DNA of 56,069 nucleotides from SIG673 sp045658525 (lineage in GTDB: Bacteria > Bacillota > Clostridia > Oscillospirales > CAG-272). The DNA lies in the NCBI GenBank assembly GCA_045658525.1, contig JAZOVD010000055.1:1-56069 (forward strand). Direction: 5' to 3'. The notes under the pieces are model-generated. The model was not told the DNA's origin, searched no databases, and was given only the letters and a program-made list of their open reading frames with translations. The position numbers were made by a program, and so were the translations under genes. This document shows positions 9,604 through 19,147 of this stretch, piece by piece; the stretch's first letter is position 1; each line of letters opens with the position of its first letter.

Positions 9604-9632
9604 ATTATATCATAGACACCTTGATATGTCAA
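9604..9632 (-). promoter_or_regulatory. sigma-A promoter of the purine operon
   Basis: On the minus strand TTGACA (9632-9627) and TATAAT (9609-9604) match consensus exactly at 17-base spacing. Transcription would begin near 9597, leaving an untranslated leader of about 80 bases before purE. No PurR box or purine riboswitch was recognised. Confidence 0.85.
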
Positions 9633-9734
9633 GGGCTTTGACGGTTCAATAGCATAAATTATTTTATATTTTAAATAACTTTTACTTATGCAATATGACA
9701 GTGGTTTTTATTTTTCATTATCATTTTACCTTCG

Positions 9735-10000
9735 TTTCTTGAAAGAAAAGTAGGCAAAAGAACTTCTCTATAAAGAAACTTTCTATTGAACCGTTGATCG
9801 TTTTTCACTTCCGAGAGGGTCACATAGAGATATTGCTTTATGGAAAGCACAAGCTTTTAACGGGGGCGCCGACCCCTACGATAGTTTTTAAATTGTTGCT
9901 ATTTCTTTTTGCGAAGCAAATAACAAATTCTTTTTCTAAAACGCCATATAACGAAGGTGGCGTTTTAGAAAAGTTCTTTGCTACTTTCTTTCCAAGAAAG
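9735..10000. mobile_element. MITE-like element with imperfect terminal inverted repeats
   Basis: The left end (9735-9765: TTTCTTGAAAGAAAAGTAGG then CAAAAGAACTT) matches, inverted and with small gaps, the right end (9971-10000: AAGTTCTTTGCTACTTTC then TTTCCAAGAAAG). An internal 15-step hairpin (9932-9946 with 9858+100 to 9972, that is TTTTCTAAAACGCC and GGCGTTTTAGAAAA at 9959-9972) sits near the right end. It has no transposase; the short frames inside look spurious. It lies between the purine promoter and a large lipoprotein gene. The mobile nature is inferred from structure only. Confidence 0.45.
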
Positions 10001-10001
10001 T

Positions 10002-10044
10002 AGGATAAAAAGCAAAGACCCAACGGCTTACGCCATTGGGTCTT
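10002..10044 (-). terminator. terminator of the zinc-ribbon lipoprotein gene
   Basis: On the minus strand AAGACCCAATGGC, loop GTAA, GCCGTTGGGTCTT form a stem with one G-T pair, followed by TGCTTTTT. It lies 14 bases after the stop at 10059. Confidence 0.85.
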
Positions 10045-10058
10045 GATATTGTTTTGAT

Positions 10059-13000
10059 TTACGCCTCGTAGTTGCAGTTCCACTCAGCTCCGAAGAACTT
10101 ATCGTTTCCGTTTGCCTTGAAGTTTCCGCCGGCAACGAGCTTAGTAGCTCCCGCGTAGTTTACGGTCGTAAGAGCATCGCATCCCTTGAACGCGAACATA
10201 CCTATCGACGTTACACTTTCAGGAATTACTATCGTTTCAAGCGAAGTACATCCCTCAAAGGTGCTTGTAGCGATGTCGGTCATACCCTCACCAAGAACTA
10301 CCGTTTCAAGAGCAGTACAGCCCATGAATGCCTTCTGAGCAACAGTTGCACCGTCGCCAATCGTTACGGAGGTTATCTTGGTATTTCCGTTAAATGCGTT
10401 CTTAGATACTACGACAGGCTTACCTGCGTAAGTTCCGGGAATTACTATCTCGGTAGCCTCACCGGTGTACTTTTCGATTATAGCGGTGTCGCCCGTTATA
10501 TCGAATTTAAGATCCTGAGTTCCTTCGAAGGTTGCAGGAATGGTGGTAAGAACCTTATGGCGTCCGCAGCCGGAGCCCTCGTTGTAGGTGTAGCCCTCCT
10601 CGGTTACGCTGGGCTGCTTGGTATGCTCCTCAGTATCGTACTTATGATCGCCGGTAGCGATAAGAGTCTCGGTGTAGTTATCACCACAAACCTTACAGGT
10701 CCACGATCTTTCACCGTTGTTTCCGCAATCTGCGGGAGTTTCCGTCTTATCGTAGTCGTGTGCTCCGCTTCCGGGAAGAACATTCTCCTCGAAGTGGTCA
10801 CATTCCTTACACTCGCGTCTTTCAAGTCCGTCACCGCAGCTCGCCTCGATTATGGTCTCCCAAGGAGTCCATGAGTGTCCGGGGCCCTCGGTGCTTACAA
10901 TATCCTCCCAGTCACATCTGGAACAGGTGTACTTAACTACACGGTCTTCCTCGCATCCACCCTCATTGAGGACTTCCTCGTCTCTGGTGTGATCGAGAGC
11001 ATCGACCTCATCGTACTTATAATCCTGACCGCAGACAGAGCAGTGATCCTGCTTATATCCGCCGTTAGTACAGTCAGCCTCAACTACAACGGTATCAACA
11101 TTCTCATCCTTGGTATGTCCAAGCTTAGTGAATATTACCTTAGCAGTTGCGTTGCAACCGTCACAGGTATAGGTATCATAACCGTCCTCGGTGCAGGTTG
11201 CTCCCTTAGAAGCGCCCTCAGCCTCGCTCTTTACCCAGTTATGAGCTTCCTTGAAGAGCTTGCCACCGATAACTATATTGCCGCAATTCTCACAGCTTAC
11301 GTCATAGAGGACTTTACCCTCTGCCGTACAGCTTGCTTCAGCAGAATCAGCGTTAGGAGCGCCTGTTGCAACGTGTCCAAGCGCAGTTCCCTCAAATTCT
11401 TCAACGATTTCGACATATCCGCAGCCATCAACAGAACATGCCTTGTAGCTGTATCCGTCAATGTGCGCGGTAGGATCTACGGTTACAACCTCACCCATAG
11501 TGTGGTTGCCCTCTCCGCAGAACTTATCGGAGGTCTCAACGTACAGACCGACCATCTTCTCGCTAGTCTTAGAGGTAAGATCTATACCGGCTATGTAAAG
11601 CGTTGTACCGCTTCCGCACTTGCCTGCTTCACCGCCAGCGGCACCGACGCCGCCGCCTGCCCAACCTGAGAAGTTGAAGCAAATATTCTGTATCTTATCA
11701 AGAGCTACCGTGTTATTCTTACCAAATTCAGAGAAATCAAAAGTAAGCTCCTGCCAGCCGGTCGTACCGGGCTCAATAGTTACGTATTTAGTATAGTAGC
11801 AGTTCAGCTTTTTAGTTGCGTCATTGGGATTTGGAACCTGAGGACAGTTCATCGTAATGAGGAACGTATATCCCGCGCTCTCAGCAACGTAATACTTAAA
11901 GGTTATCGACTCATATCCGGTGAAGTCGTAGTAACCGGACTTCATAGGAACATTCTGAGGATAGAGCGTCAGACCGTTAAGCTCACCGCTTGAAGTGGTG
12001 CAGTTAGCACCCCAGTCGCCTGTTTTGAGTGCCCATACAGGCTCATTTACAGCCTCGTCACCGGTCTTACCGTCCTTATCGACCTTTATAAGTCCAAGGT
12101 TAAGGTCGTTCTCAGCCTTTTCAAGTCCCGAAACGATCGTAAGAGTGCTGTTGCCGCTATTATAAACATAGTCGCCGTTAGCCTTCTTGGTGGAAGGATA
12201 ATGTACGGAATAATCGTAATCCTCGGTAAATACTACCGCGTGAGTTACGAAGTTTCCGTCAACCTTTACAAAGGACGCACGTCCAAGGTTAAGCTCGGGG
12301 GTTTCAAGTCCACCTGTTATCTTTATGCTATTGATAAGAACATCAGCGTCAGCCGCAGTTGTAATGAACGTTCTGAACAGCATCGCGGTGGATATATCCT
12401 GTACGCAGTAAGCGTCGCTGTACGCTACTCTCTCTCTCATGAGATAGCCGTCAACGTAAATGTCGTAGTTGAAAGCATCCTCTCTCATTACAAGAGCGAG
12501 AGTGTATTTATGACCTATTTCAGCATTCTCAACGATAATGTCACTTCCGGATACTATATTACCGTTCTTATACTGGAGGAAATAGTAAGATTTATCGTTG
12601 TTCTTACGTCCCATAAGGATCGAGAAGTCGCCTGTTCCCTCGTTGATAACGAACTCGGTCTCAAAGACTATCGTCTTATACTGATATTTAAGAGCTCCGA
12701 GATCAACTACGTCTTTCTTTGTAGCAGCGTAGCCTATATTGATATTAATGAAGGAGTCGTTTCCGCTTGTGGCACCGGGGACGTTAGCAACACTTGAATT
12801 CTTCAAGAGATGTATAGCGTTTCCGTTAGCCGAATCTATGAAGAAGCGAGCATTGCTCTTTGTAGAAAGCTCTATGTAGCGCTGAGCATCCTTATTATAG
12901 AACGCGAACGCTGAGAGGTAAGGAGCATTGTAATCACCGGATGCGGGAGTATTCTTGGAATCATCCTCGAATGCCGAAAGTCCGGTCTTTTCGTTTATCT

Positions 13001-15785
13001 TAACGTCGGTTACGTAAGACGGAACGCTTGAATAGTAAGCATAAACCTCGTCAACGTCTATCTTTCTGGTGTTAGCAGCCTTGTTATCGCCTGCGTTTAC
13101 ACGGAATCCGTAGTCGATCATATCGAAAGCATCCTGATTGGGCTTTACAAGCTCGATCATTACGTTCTTTTCGATCATTACACCGTCAACGTAAACGTCG
13201 TATGTAGCGTTGGTCGTATGGAATACGAATGCAAGTCTGGTCCAATCCTGCTGAACAAGCTGAGCTATCTTCTGTCCGCTTGCAAGCGTTACCGCTCCAG
13301 CCGTTGAAACATTGAGGAACACTACGTCGTGGTTTGCAGCTGTTCCATCGGCTTTCTTAAAGTGAATTCCAGTTCTGTCCATTACGTTGATGGAGAGCGG
13401 TATGTTCTCGGTAGCACCCTCGGGTACTCTGAGCGATATTTCAAAGGTGACGTCCTGACCGGCCACAGTTCTGCCCGTACTGAAATCGAAATATGAGTGA
13501 CGGCTGATCTCTGTTTTATTGGTAGGAGGATCGCTATAAGTGGGGTTACCGTTTGCATCAAGACCGTTCTTGGGAGAATAGACCCATTCCATATATCCGT
13601 TTCCGGCATTATACAGGTCTTCTTTTATTACGTACTTGGAGAAACGGGCAACAAGCGCATTTTTCAAACCGCTTCCGTTTGCCGCTGTATCGTCTCCGTA
13701 CGTCATACCTTGAACGGTATCGAAGTGGAGAAGACGTCCCGCATCAGCAGCTCCGAGCATATTTGCTTCACCTATAATGGAAGCAATCTCGGTGTAAGTA
13801 GGTATCTTAGTGGAAAGATCACGCTGAGCATCAGCATCATCACATCTTACACATTTGGAAGCGATAACACGCTTGGTCTCTCCGGTGGTAGATCCCTCAA
13901 CGGGGACTTCCTTTATTTCGGATACAATGGAGTGACCGAACGCTTCAACCTCATTGGTCTTGTACTTTTCAGAGCATCCCTCTCTGCCACAGGTGCTTTC
14001 CTCATAACCGTCGGTTACGCAGTCAGCCTCGACCTTAACGTAATCCTCAGCCTCAGGATCAAGGAGATGTCCGAGAGCTTCGGTCTCATCGGTGATATAA
14101 TCAGCCAAGTCGCATCTCTTACACTGACCCTTAGTGTATCCGTCAGCAAGACAGGTAGGAGCTATTATTTCGTACGTCTCGGGCTTATCCATATCTATTT
14201 CGTGACCGAGAGCGTTAACGTAATCAGTTTCGTGAGTTATTCCGCAACGGATACAAATACCAGAAGTGAATCCTCTTGCGGTACAGGTAGGATCAAAAAC
14301 AGTGGTGGTCTCAGCATCATTATCTATCTCGTGTCCGAGAGGAGAACCGACCGACATACCGTTTTTAAGACCGCATATATCGCACTTTTCGTTTCTGAAC
14401 TCAGCCTCGGTACAGGTAGCGGGGATAACGTCTCCCGCAATGAAATTGTGCTGTCCGAGTGCTTCTGTGGAAATATCAAATATCTCCTGACCGCCGCAAA
14501 CAGAGCAGGTCTTTATGCTATATCCGGTGGATACACAGGTATGAAGAACCACGGTGGCATCGCCCCAGACATGCGTACAATCCTCGTCGGCAAGCTTATA
14601 TACTATCTTATCGCTGTTAGCGGTAGTATAAATGAAGTACTCAGCGTCAGCAGAGCCCTTGTAATCCTTGGGCTGAGCGCCAAGATAATGACGGATATTG
14701 TCAATATCGAACTTCGAAGCTACTCCGACTTCGGGGGCAAGACCTATCTTAAGATTTTCAAGATCGTATCCAAGATAGTAACCATCAACGGTGGCGTATC
14801 CGATCTCGGTAGCTACACTGTCATCGCCATCAGCGTAAATAAGCTGATAGTCGTCAACATAAACAGTGTACTCCTTGCTTCCGTCGTTAAGAACGACACC
14901 GATCTTGAGCCAACGGTCATAATCCTCGTCTTTAAGCGTGTACAAAGCACCCGCCGCAGTAACGAGAGTTCCGTCCGCAGAATTATATTTAATGAAGTTT
15001 TCAGTAGCACCCTTCTTGGTTCCCGAGAGAAGAACAAGATCCTTGGTCTCGGTCTTGCTGATTCTTACGTCGAATTCAACAACGTAGTAAGGAGCAGCAA
15101 CAAGGCTCGTGCCTTTGAGCATATCTGCTCTGGGTGTAATGATTACACCAAATGCCGAATTACCGGCGAATACATCGTCGATTCTCGAAATCGAAAGATA
15201 TGTATTGGCAGTCTCGCCCTCACCCTCAGTCTTGGTCTCAACAGAACCCGCGCCCTCTATGAAATACTCGTCGAGCTTGGTGTAGCTGAGGTGGCTCTTA
15301 TCGCCCTCGAAATCTATTTTGAGTCCGAGAAGTCTCGAATCGGTAGCCGCTTCACACTTTACGCAGGTAGCGACCTCGATGTACTCATCGTCATCGGATA
15401 CAGAATATCTCGAATCGGGGAAGGTGTGTCCAAGTGCCGATCCCGGGTCCGCGGAGGACTCGCTGTAATCACACAGCTGGCACTTCTTTGAACGCGTTCC
15501 GTCCTCGGTACAGGATGCGTTGTTATCCGATACCCAAGACGTCAGTGAGTGTCCCCAAGGAGCCTTGGTTTCTGTCTCCTTGTGACCGCAAAGACGGCAC
15601 GTCCTTTCTCTTATCTGCTCGTGGGTACAGTCTCTTTCCGCGATCTCTACCCATTTATTCCACTTATGCTTGCATTCTGACGGATCCGTGTTATCATCTC
15701 CGTCCTTCTTGTTACAACCAACAAGAATGGAGATGGGAAGCATCAGAAGCGCAAGGATCAGTGCAAGTATTCGAATTTTCTTCAT
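10059..15785 (-). CDS. giant secreted lipoprotein with zinc-ribbon-like repeats, LamG-like domains and C-terminal LRR
   Basis: I chose the ATG at 15785 because AGGAGAGC precedes it; the longer frame has no such site. The 1908-residue product begins MKKIRILALILAL and has a lipobox ILVGC, so it is predicted to be exported and lipid-anchored. Three blocks (about residues 35-160, 390-650 and 1390-1720) hold some seventeen repeats of the form GH, about 15 residues, C-T-x-x-G, then C-x-x-C-G, resembling knuckle zinc ribbons. Between them are concanavalin-like segments with YTVYVDDYQLI, YDVYVDGVMIEKN and YDIYVDGYLMRE. The C-terminus has BspA-type leucine-rich repeats (AFMGCTALETVVLGEGM, TFEGCTSLETIVIPESV). 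It probably binds polysaccharide or host surfaces. It stands alone with its own promoter and terminator. The exact ligand is unknown. Confidence 0.9.
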   Translation of the reverse strand: MKKIRILALILALLMLPISILVGCNKKDGDDNTDPSECKHKWNKWVEIAERDCTHEQIRERTCRLCGHKETETKAPWGHSLTSWVSDNNASCTEDGTRSKKCQLCDYSESSADPGSALGHTFPDSRYSVSDDDEYIEVATCVKCEAATDSRLLGLKIDFEGDKSHLSYTKLDEYFIEGAGSVETKTEGEGETANTYLSISRIDDVFAGNSAFGVIITPRADMLKGTSLVAAPYYVVEFDVRISKTETKDLVLLSGTKKGATENFIKYNSADGTLVTAAGALYTLKDEDYDRWLKIGVVLNDGSKEYTVYVDDYQLIYADGDDSVATEIGYATVDGYYLGYDLENLKIGLAPEVGVASKFDIDNIRHYLGAQPKDYKGSADAEYFIYTTANSDKIVYKLADEDCTHVWGDATVVLHTCVSTGYSIKTCSVCGGQEIFDISTEALGQHNFIAGDVIPATCTEAEFRNEKCDICGLKNGMSVGSPLGHEIDNDAETTTVFDPTCTARGFTSGICIRCGITHETDYVNALGHEIDMDKPETYEIIAPTCLADGYTKGQCKRCDLADYITDETEALGHLLDPEAEDYVKVEADCVTDGYEESTCGREGCSEKYKTNEVEAFGHSIVSEIKEVPVEGSTTGETKRVIASKCVRCDDADAQRDLSTKIPTYTEIASIIGEANMLGAADAGRLLHFDTVQGMTYGDDTAANGSGLKNALVARFSKYVIKEDLYNAGNGYMEWVYSPKNGLDANGNPTYSDPPTNKTEISRHSYFDFSTGRTVAGQDVTFEISLRVPEGATENIPLSINVMDRTGIHFKKADGTAANHDVVFLNVSTAGAVTLASGQKIAQLVQQDWTRLAFVFHTTNATYDVYVDGVMIEKNVMIELVKPNQDAFDMIDYGFRVNAGDNKAANTRKIDVDEVYAYYSSVPSYVTDVKINEKTGLSAFEDDSKNTPASGDYNAPYLSAFAFYNKDAQRYIELSTKSNARFFIDSANGNAIHLLKNSSVANVPGATSGNDSFININIGYAATKKDVVDLGALKYQYKTIVFETEFVINEGTGDFSILMGRKNNDKSYYFLQYKNGNIVSGSDIIVENAEIGHKYTLALVMREDAFNYDIYVDGYLMRERVAYSDAYCVQDISTAMLFRTFITTAADADVLINSIKITGGLETPELNLGRASFVKVDGNFVTHAVVFTEDYDYSVHYPSTKKANGDYVYNSGNSTLTIVSGLEKAENDLNLGLIKVDKDGKTGDEAVNEPVWALKTGDWGANCTTSSGELNGLTLYPQNVPMKSGYYDFTGYESITFKYYVAESAGYTFLITMNCPQVPNPNDATKKLNCYYTKYVTIEPGTTGWQELTFDFSEFGKNNTVALDKIQNICFNFSGWAGGGVGAAGGEAGKCGSGTTLYIAGIDLTSKTSEKMVGLYVETSDKFCGEGNHTMGEVVTVDPTAHIDGYSYKACSVDGCGYVEIVEEFEGTALGHVATGAPNADSAEASCTAEGKVLYDVSCENCGNIVIGGKLFKEAHNWVKSEAEGASKGATCTEDGYDTYTCDGCNATAKVIFTKLGHTKDENVDTVVVEADCTNGGYKQDHCSVCGQDYKYDEVDALDHTRDEEVLNEGGCEEDRVVKYTCSRCDWEDIVSTEGPGHSWTPWETIIEASCGDGLERRECKECDHFEENVLPGSGAHDYDKTETPADCGNNGERSWTCKVCGDNYTETLIATGDHKYDTEEHTKQPSVTEEGYTYNEGSGCGRHKVLTTIPATFEGTQDLKFDITGDTAIIEKYTGEATEIVIPGTYAGKPVVVSKNAFNGNTKITSVTIGDGATVAQKAFMGCTALETVVLGEGMTDIATSTFEGCTSLETIVIPESVTSIGMFAFKGCDALTTVNYAGATKLVAGGNFKANGNDKFFGAEWNCNYEA

Positions 15786-15824
15786 AATTTGCTCTCCTTC
15801 GCAAATAACAATTTGGTATGTATC

Positions 15825-15853
15825 ATTATACCATCCGCCCCCTTTTTTATCAA
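15825..15853 (-). promoter_or_regulatory. sigma-A promoter of the giant lipoprotein
   Basis: On the minus strand TTGATA (15853-15848) and TATAAT (15830-15825) are separated by 17 bases, about 40 bases before the ATG at 15785. The remaining intergenic sequence to 16074 is AT-rich with no gene that I can support. Confidence 0.75.
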
Positions 15854-16074
15854 TGTATATTTTCAATACCGTAATGTAAAAAACAAACACCGCTTTATAT
15901 AGCGCGCAGTATGTACAAAGACCGTCTCGCTTTTTTTAGCACTTTGACCAAAGCAAACTTCTTTCTGTTCACAAACCGACAGAAGTCTCTTAGGCACACG
16001 CCCCTTGCTTCACAATAAATTAACACAGCTTTTATAATCAATTCACAAAATAATGTTAAAATCAAGTCCGAATT

Positions 16075-16089
16075 TGAAACCAAGTTTCA
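16075..16089 (+). promoter_or_regulatory. candidate operator upstream of the zinc operon
   Basis: TGAAAC-CAA-GTTTCA is a perfect six-base inverted repeat with a three-base centre, 41 bases before the zur-type gene. Fur-family repressors commonly bind AT-rich dyads at their own promoters, so autoregulation by the adjacent gene is the natural guess. It does not match the Zur consensus that I know, and no consensus promoter was assigned here. Confidence 0.4.
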
Positions 16090-16129
16090 TTTTTATCAAG
16101 AATCGATCCCGAAAGAGGAGGCGCCACAA

Positions 16130-16549
16130 TTGAGCAGAGACAGCGGATACAAGACCAAACAGCGTGAGCTTGTCCTGACGTATCTCAAAGACAGCGGAGA
16201 ATGCCTGACCGCTGATGACATAATAAACGGTGTCGGTTCGACCGTATCAAAAACCACGGTTTACCGTTCGCTTGAACATTTCGTTACCGACGGAAGCGTT
16301 TCGAGATTTATCGGCGGTGTGGGAGAAAGCGCAAAATACCGTTACAACGGCTCTCACCAAGAGCATTTTCATTTAAAGTGTACCGAATGCGGAGCCACCT
16401 CGTGCGTGGATTGCGGTTTTATAAGCCGTATGGACGAGCATTTTCTCAATCACCACGGCTTCACCGTCAGCAGGACTCAAACCGTGTTTTACGGAATATG
16501 TCGTACTTGCGGCAAAAAACGCACCGGATCACGCGCTGAAATCAACTGA
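16130..16549 (+). CDS. Fur-family metal-responsive repressor, probably zinc (Zur-like)
   Basis: The start is TTG at 16130, set by AGGAGG at 16115-16120 with nine-base spacing. The 139-residue protein has the Fur winged helix (SKTTVYRSLEHFV, about residues 40-54) followed by a dimerisation domain with metal ligands: SHQEHFHLKCTECG, CVDCG near residue 89 and CRTCGKK near the end, a structural Cys4 zinc site. The HFHLKC pattern is typical of Zur/PerR types. The three znu genes start 11 bases later, so zinc is the likely effector. It probably represses this operon from the palindrome just upstream. Peroxide sensing (PerR) is the main alternative but fits the context less well. Confidence 0.88.
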   Translation: MSRDSGYKTKQRELVLTYLKDSGECLTADDIINGVGSTVSKTTVYRSLEHFVTDGSVSRFIGGVGESAKYRYNGSHQEHFHLKCTECGATSCVDCGFISRMDEHFLNHHGFTVSRTQTVFYGICRTCGKKRTGSRAEIN

Positions 16550-16560
16550 AAGGAACCAAA

Positions 16561-17526
16561 ATGTTTTTCTCTCGTTTTAAATGTTTGTTTATTTTACTCC
16601 TTTTGATCGCCGCAATGTTTCTTGGCTCATGCGCGGGAAGTAACGCCCTTTACACCGAAGGTAACGGCGAACTGAACGTTGTCTGCACGGTATTCCCTGC
16701 GTTCGATCTTGCAAGAAACGTCGGTGGCAGTAACGTTACACTCACGCTGCTTCAAAGCAATGGAACAGACCTGCATAATTTTTCCCCAACGGTAAAAACG
16801 CTTGAGGCTCTCAGCTATGCCGACGTATTCATCTGCGTAGGCGGAGCTTCCGACACTTGGGTAAACGACGCACTCTCAGCGGCAGGAAATACGGACGCGG
16901 TGATCGTAAAGCTCACAGACGAAGTGGAGCTTATCACTGCTGAGATTTCGGCAGATTGGAAAGATCACGAGCATTCAGAGCACGAGCACGAACACGAGGG
17001 CGACGAGCACATCTGGACCTCGCTTAGAAACGCTTCGAAAATAGCCACCAAGCTCGCTAACGTATTTTCAGAAAAAGACCCCGTAAACGGGAATTACTAT
17101 AAATCCAACGCCGAAAGCTACAACAACAAGCTTTCCGAGCTTGACGCAAAATACGCAGAAGCGGTCAATAACGCAACGCACGGCACACTTGTTTTCGCTG
17201 ACCGTTTCCCGTTCGTTTACATGACCCACGATTACCAAATCAACTATTTTGCCGCGTTCGGGGGCTGTTCCACCGAGACAAACGCGACTATTGAAACGCG
17301 TAAAGCTCTCACCGATGCCGTAAAAAATCTCGGTCTGCCCGCAGTCATAACGATAGACGGAAACACCGATACGTCACTTGCAGACGCGATATGCGCCGAT
17401 ACGGGTTGCGTCAAGTTAAAATTGAACTCTTTACAATCTGTAACGAGGCGAGACATCGAAAACGGCACGACGTACCTGAAAATAATGGAAGAAAACCTCG
17501 CCGTCCTTACGGAAGCCCTCGGTTGA
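16561..17526 (+). CDS. znuA: zinc ABC transporter substrate-binding lipoprotein
   Basis: It captures zinc outside the membrane and hands it to ZnuB. The 321-residue protein has a lipoprotein signal ending in LGSC. Family motifs are VCTVFPAFDLARNVGG, DLHNFSPTVKTLEAL (first metal-ligand His) and RFPFVYMTHDY (later His). A histidine-rich loop at about residues 139-156 (KDHEHSEHEHEHEGDEH) marks zinc rather than manganese transport. A GAAAGGA ribosome site precedes the ATG. It lies in one operon with the Fur-family regulator upstream and znuC downstream. Confidence 0.93.
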   Translation: MFFSRFKCLFILLLLIAAMFLGSCAGSNALYTEGNGELNVVCTVFPAFDLARNVGGSNVTLTLLQSNGTDLHNFSPTVKTLEALSYADVFICVGGASDTWVNDALSAAGNTDAVIVKLTDEVELITAEISADWKDHEHSEHEHEHEGDEHIWTSLRNASKIATKLANVFSEKDPVNGNYYKSNAESYNNKLSELDAKYAEAVNNATHGTLVFADRFPFVYMTHDYQINYFAAFGGCSTETNATIETRKALTDAVKNLGLPAVITIDGNTDTSLADAICADTGCVKLKLNSLQSVTRRDIENGTTYLKIMEENLAVLTEALG

Positions 17527-17580
17527 TTTCATAACAAAAACTCATTTTCCCCGTTTACGGGATAAACGAAAGGCAAATTT

Positions 17581-18285
17581 ATGGCTCTTATCAAATGCGA
17601 AGACCTCTCCCTCGGTTACGAGGGAAAAACAATAGTCGAAAAGCTTTCATTCGAGGTAAGCTCGGGTGATTATCTCTGTGTTGTCGGCGAAAACGGTTCG
17701 GGCAAGACCACTCTTATGAAGGCTCTGCTCGGACTCAAAGCTCCGATCTCGGGTAACATCTCCTTCGGAGACGGACTTACAAAGACCGAGATAGGTTATC
17801 TGCCTCAGCAGACCGCCGTTCAGCGCGATTTTCCAGCCTCGGTAAGAGAGGTGGTAATATCGGGCTGCCTCAACAAATGCGGACTTTCACCGTTCTTTTC
17901 GCCAAAGCTTCGCGCACGCGCGGAAGATAATATGAAGCGTTTGGGGATAGACGGAATAGCAAACAGATGCTACCGCGACCTTTCGGGCGGACAACAACAA
18001 CGCGTTCTTCTCGCACGCGCGCTCTGCGCTTCTTCAAGACTTATAGTTCTGGACGAGCCGGTCGCGGGACTCGACCCAAAGGTCACGGCGGATATGTACT
18101 CGGTGATCGAGGAGCTGAACCGTTCGGGAATAACCGTCATTATGATCTCGCACGATATTGCGGCGGCAACTCGTTACGCCTCCCACATACTGCACATAAG
18201 CCACGAGCCGCTTTTCTTCGGAAAGACCGAGGAGTATCTCGCAAGCGACATAGCGAAATATTTTACCGAAACGAAAGGGGAATAA
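17581..18285 (+). CDS. znuC: zinc ABC transporter ATP-binding protein
   Basis: This is the cytoplasmic ATPase that drives zinc uptake through ZnuB. At 234 residues it has Walker A GENGSGKTT (about residues 37-45), the Q-loop GYLPQQ, the signature DLSGGQQQR, Walker B LIVLDEP and the switch His in ISHD. The sequence closely follows the metal-type (ZnuC/MntB) ABC proteins. It starts 54 bases after znuA and is separated by only four bases from znuB. Confidence 0.94.
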   Translation: MALIKCEDLSLGYEGKTIVEKLSFEVSSGDYLCVVGENGSGKTTLMKALLGLKAPISGNISFGDGLTKTEIGYLPQQTAVQRDFPASVREVVISGCLNKCGLSPFFSPKLRARAEDNMKRLGIDGIANRCYRDLSGGQQQRVLLARALCASSRLIVLDEPVAGLDPKVTADMYSVIEELNRSGITVIMISHDIAAATRYASHILHISHEPLFFGKTEEYLASDIAKYFTETKGE

Positions 18286-18289
18286 AACG

Positions 18290-19126
18290 ATGGATACCAT
18301 AATTCTTTATTACAAAAACTTCCCCACGGTACGTTATTCGACAGTAGTTCTCATACTCGTTTCGCTTTGCGCCGCACTGCTCGGAGTTACTCTTGTGCTG
18401 AAACGGTTTTCTATGATCGGTGACGGACTTTCTCACGTAGCATTCGGCGCTACGGCGATAGCTACCGCCGCAAGCTTCACTCCAATGTATATAGCGCTCC
18501 CGTTCACGGTGGTCTCGGCAGTTCTTCTGCTCAGAATACATTCGGGAAAGCGTATTCAGGGTGATGCCGCGATCGCTATGATCTCCGCGGGATCGCTCGC
18601 TCTTGGATACACAGCGCTGAGCGTCTCACCCGCAAGCGCGAATATCGGCGGAGACGTATGCTCAACACTTTTCGGCTCGGCTAACATAATCACGATAAGC
18701 AAAAGTGAGGTCCTGCTCTGTGCCATTCTCGCCATACTCGTACTTTTCGTTTTCATCTTTTTCTATCACAAGATATTCGCCGTAACCTTTGACGAAAGCT
18801 TCGCTTCCGCTACGGGAACGAGATCCGAGCTTTACAATTCCCTTATAGCCGTAATAACGGGTGTGGTTATAGTCATTTCAATGAATATGGTCGGCGCGCT
18901 TCTTATTTCCGCGCTTATAACATTTCCCGCGCTTTCCGCTATGAGGGTATTCAAAAGCTTCAAAAAAGTCATCGTTTGCTCCTCCGTCATAGCAGTTTCC
19001 TGCGCCGCTATTGGAATGATCGTATCCATTCTTGCCGAGACTCCGATAGGTCCGACGATAGTGCTTGCCAATATGGCGGCGTTCGGATCTTTCAGCTTGG
19101 TAGGACTCGTAAAAAAGACCGCTTAA
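18290..19126 (+). CDS. znuB: zinc ABC transporter permease
   Basis: The 278-residue membrane protein belongs to the ABC-3 metal permease family. About seven to eight hydrophobic segments are visible, with the family stretch LKRFSMIGDGLSHVAFGATA near residues 38-57 and VGALLISALITFPA near residue 204. It forms the channel for ZnuA-delivered zinc. It starts four bases after znuC, in one operon. Confidence 0.93.
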   Translation: MDTIILYYKNFPTVRYSTVVLILVSLCAALLGVTLVLKRFSMIGDGLSHVAFGATAIATAASFTPMYIALPFTVVSAVLLLRIHSGKRIQGDAAIAMISAGSLALGYTALSVSPASANIGGDVCSTLFGSANIITISKSEVLLCAILAILVLFVFIFFYHKIFAVTFDESFASATGTRSELYNSLIAVITGVVIVISMNMVGALLISALITFPALSAMRVFKSFKKVIVCSSVIAVSCAAIGMIVSILAETPIGPTIVLANMAAFGSFSLVGLVKKTA

Positions 19127-19147
19127 CGCAGGAAAGGATACAATGGT

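Noticed and set aside
9794..10083. Two short frames on opposite strands within the MITE-like element
   Set aside because: They run through the terminal inverted repeat and the lipoprotein terminator, with no ribosome site or conserved pattern.
16033..16038. TATAAT before the zur-type gene
   Set aside because: The nearest -35-like sequence (TTGCTT, 16005-16010) is 22 bases away, too far for a normal sigma-A promoter.
15895..16083. Minus-strand frame of 62 codons upstream of the zinc operon
   Set aside because: No ribosome site; it overlaps the candidate operator and contains no family pattern.
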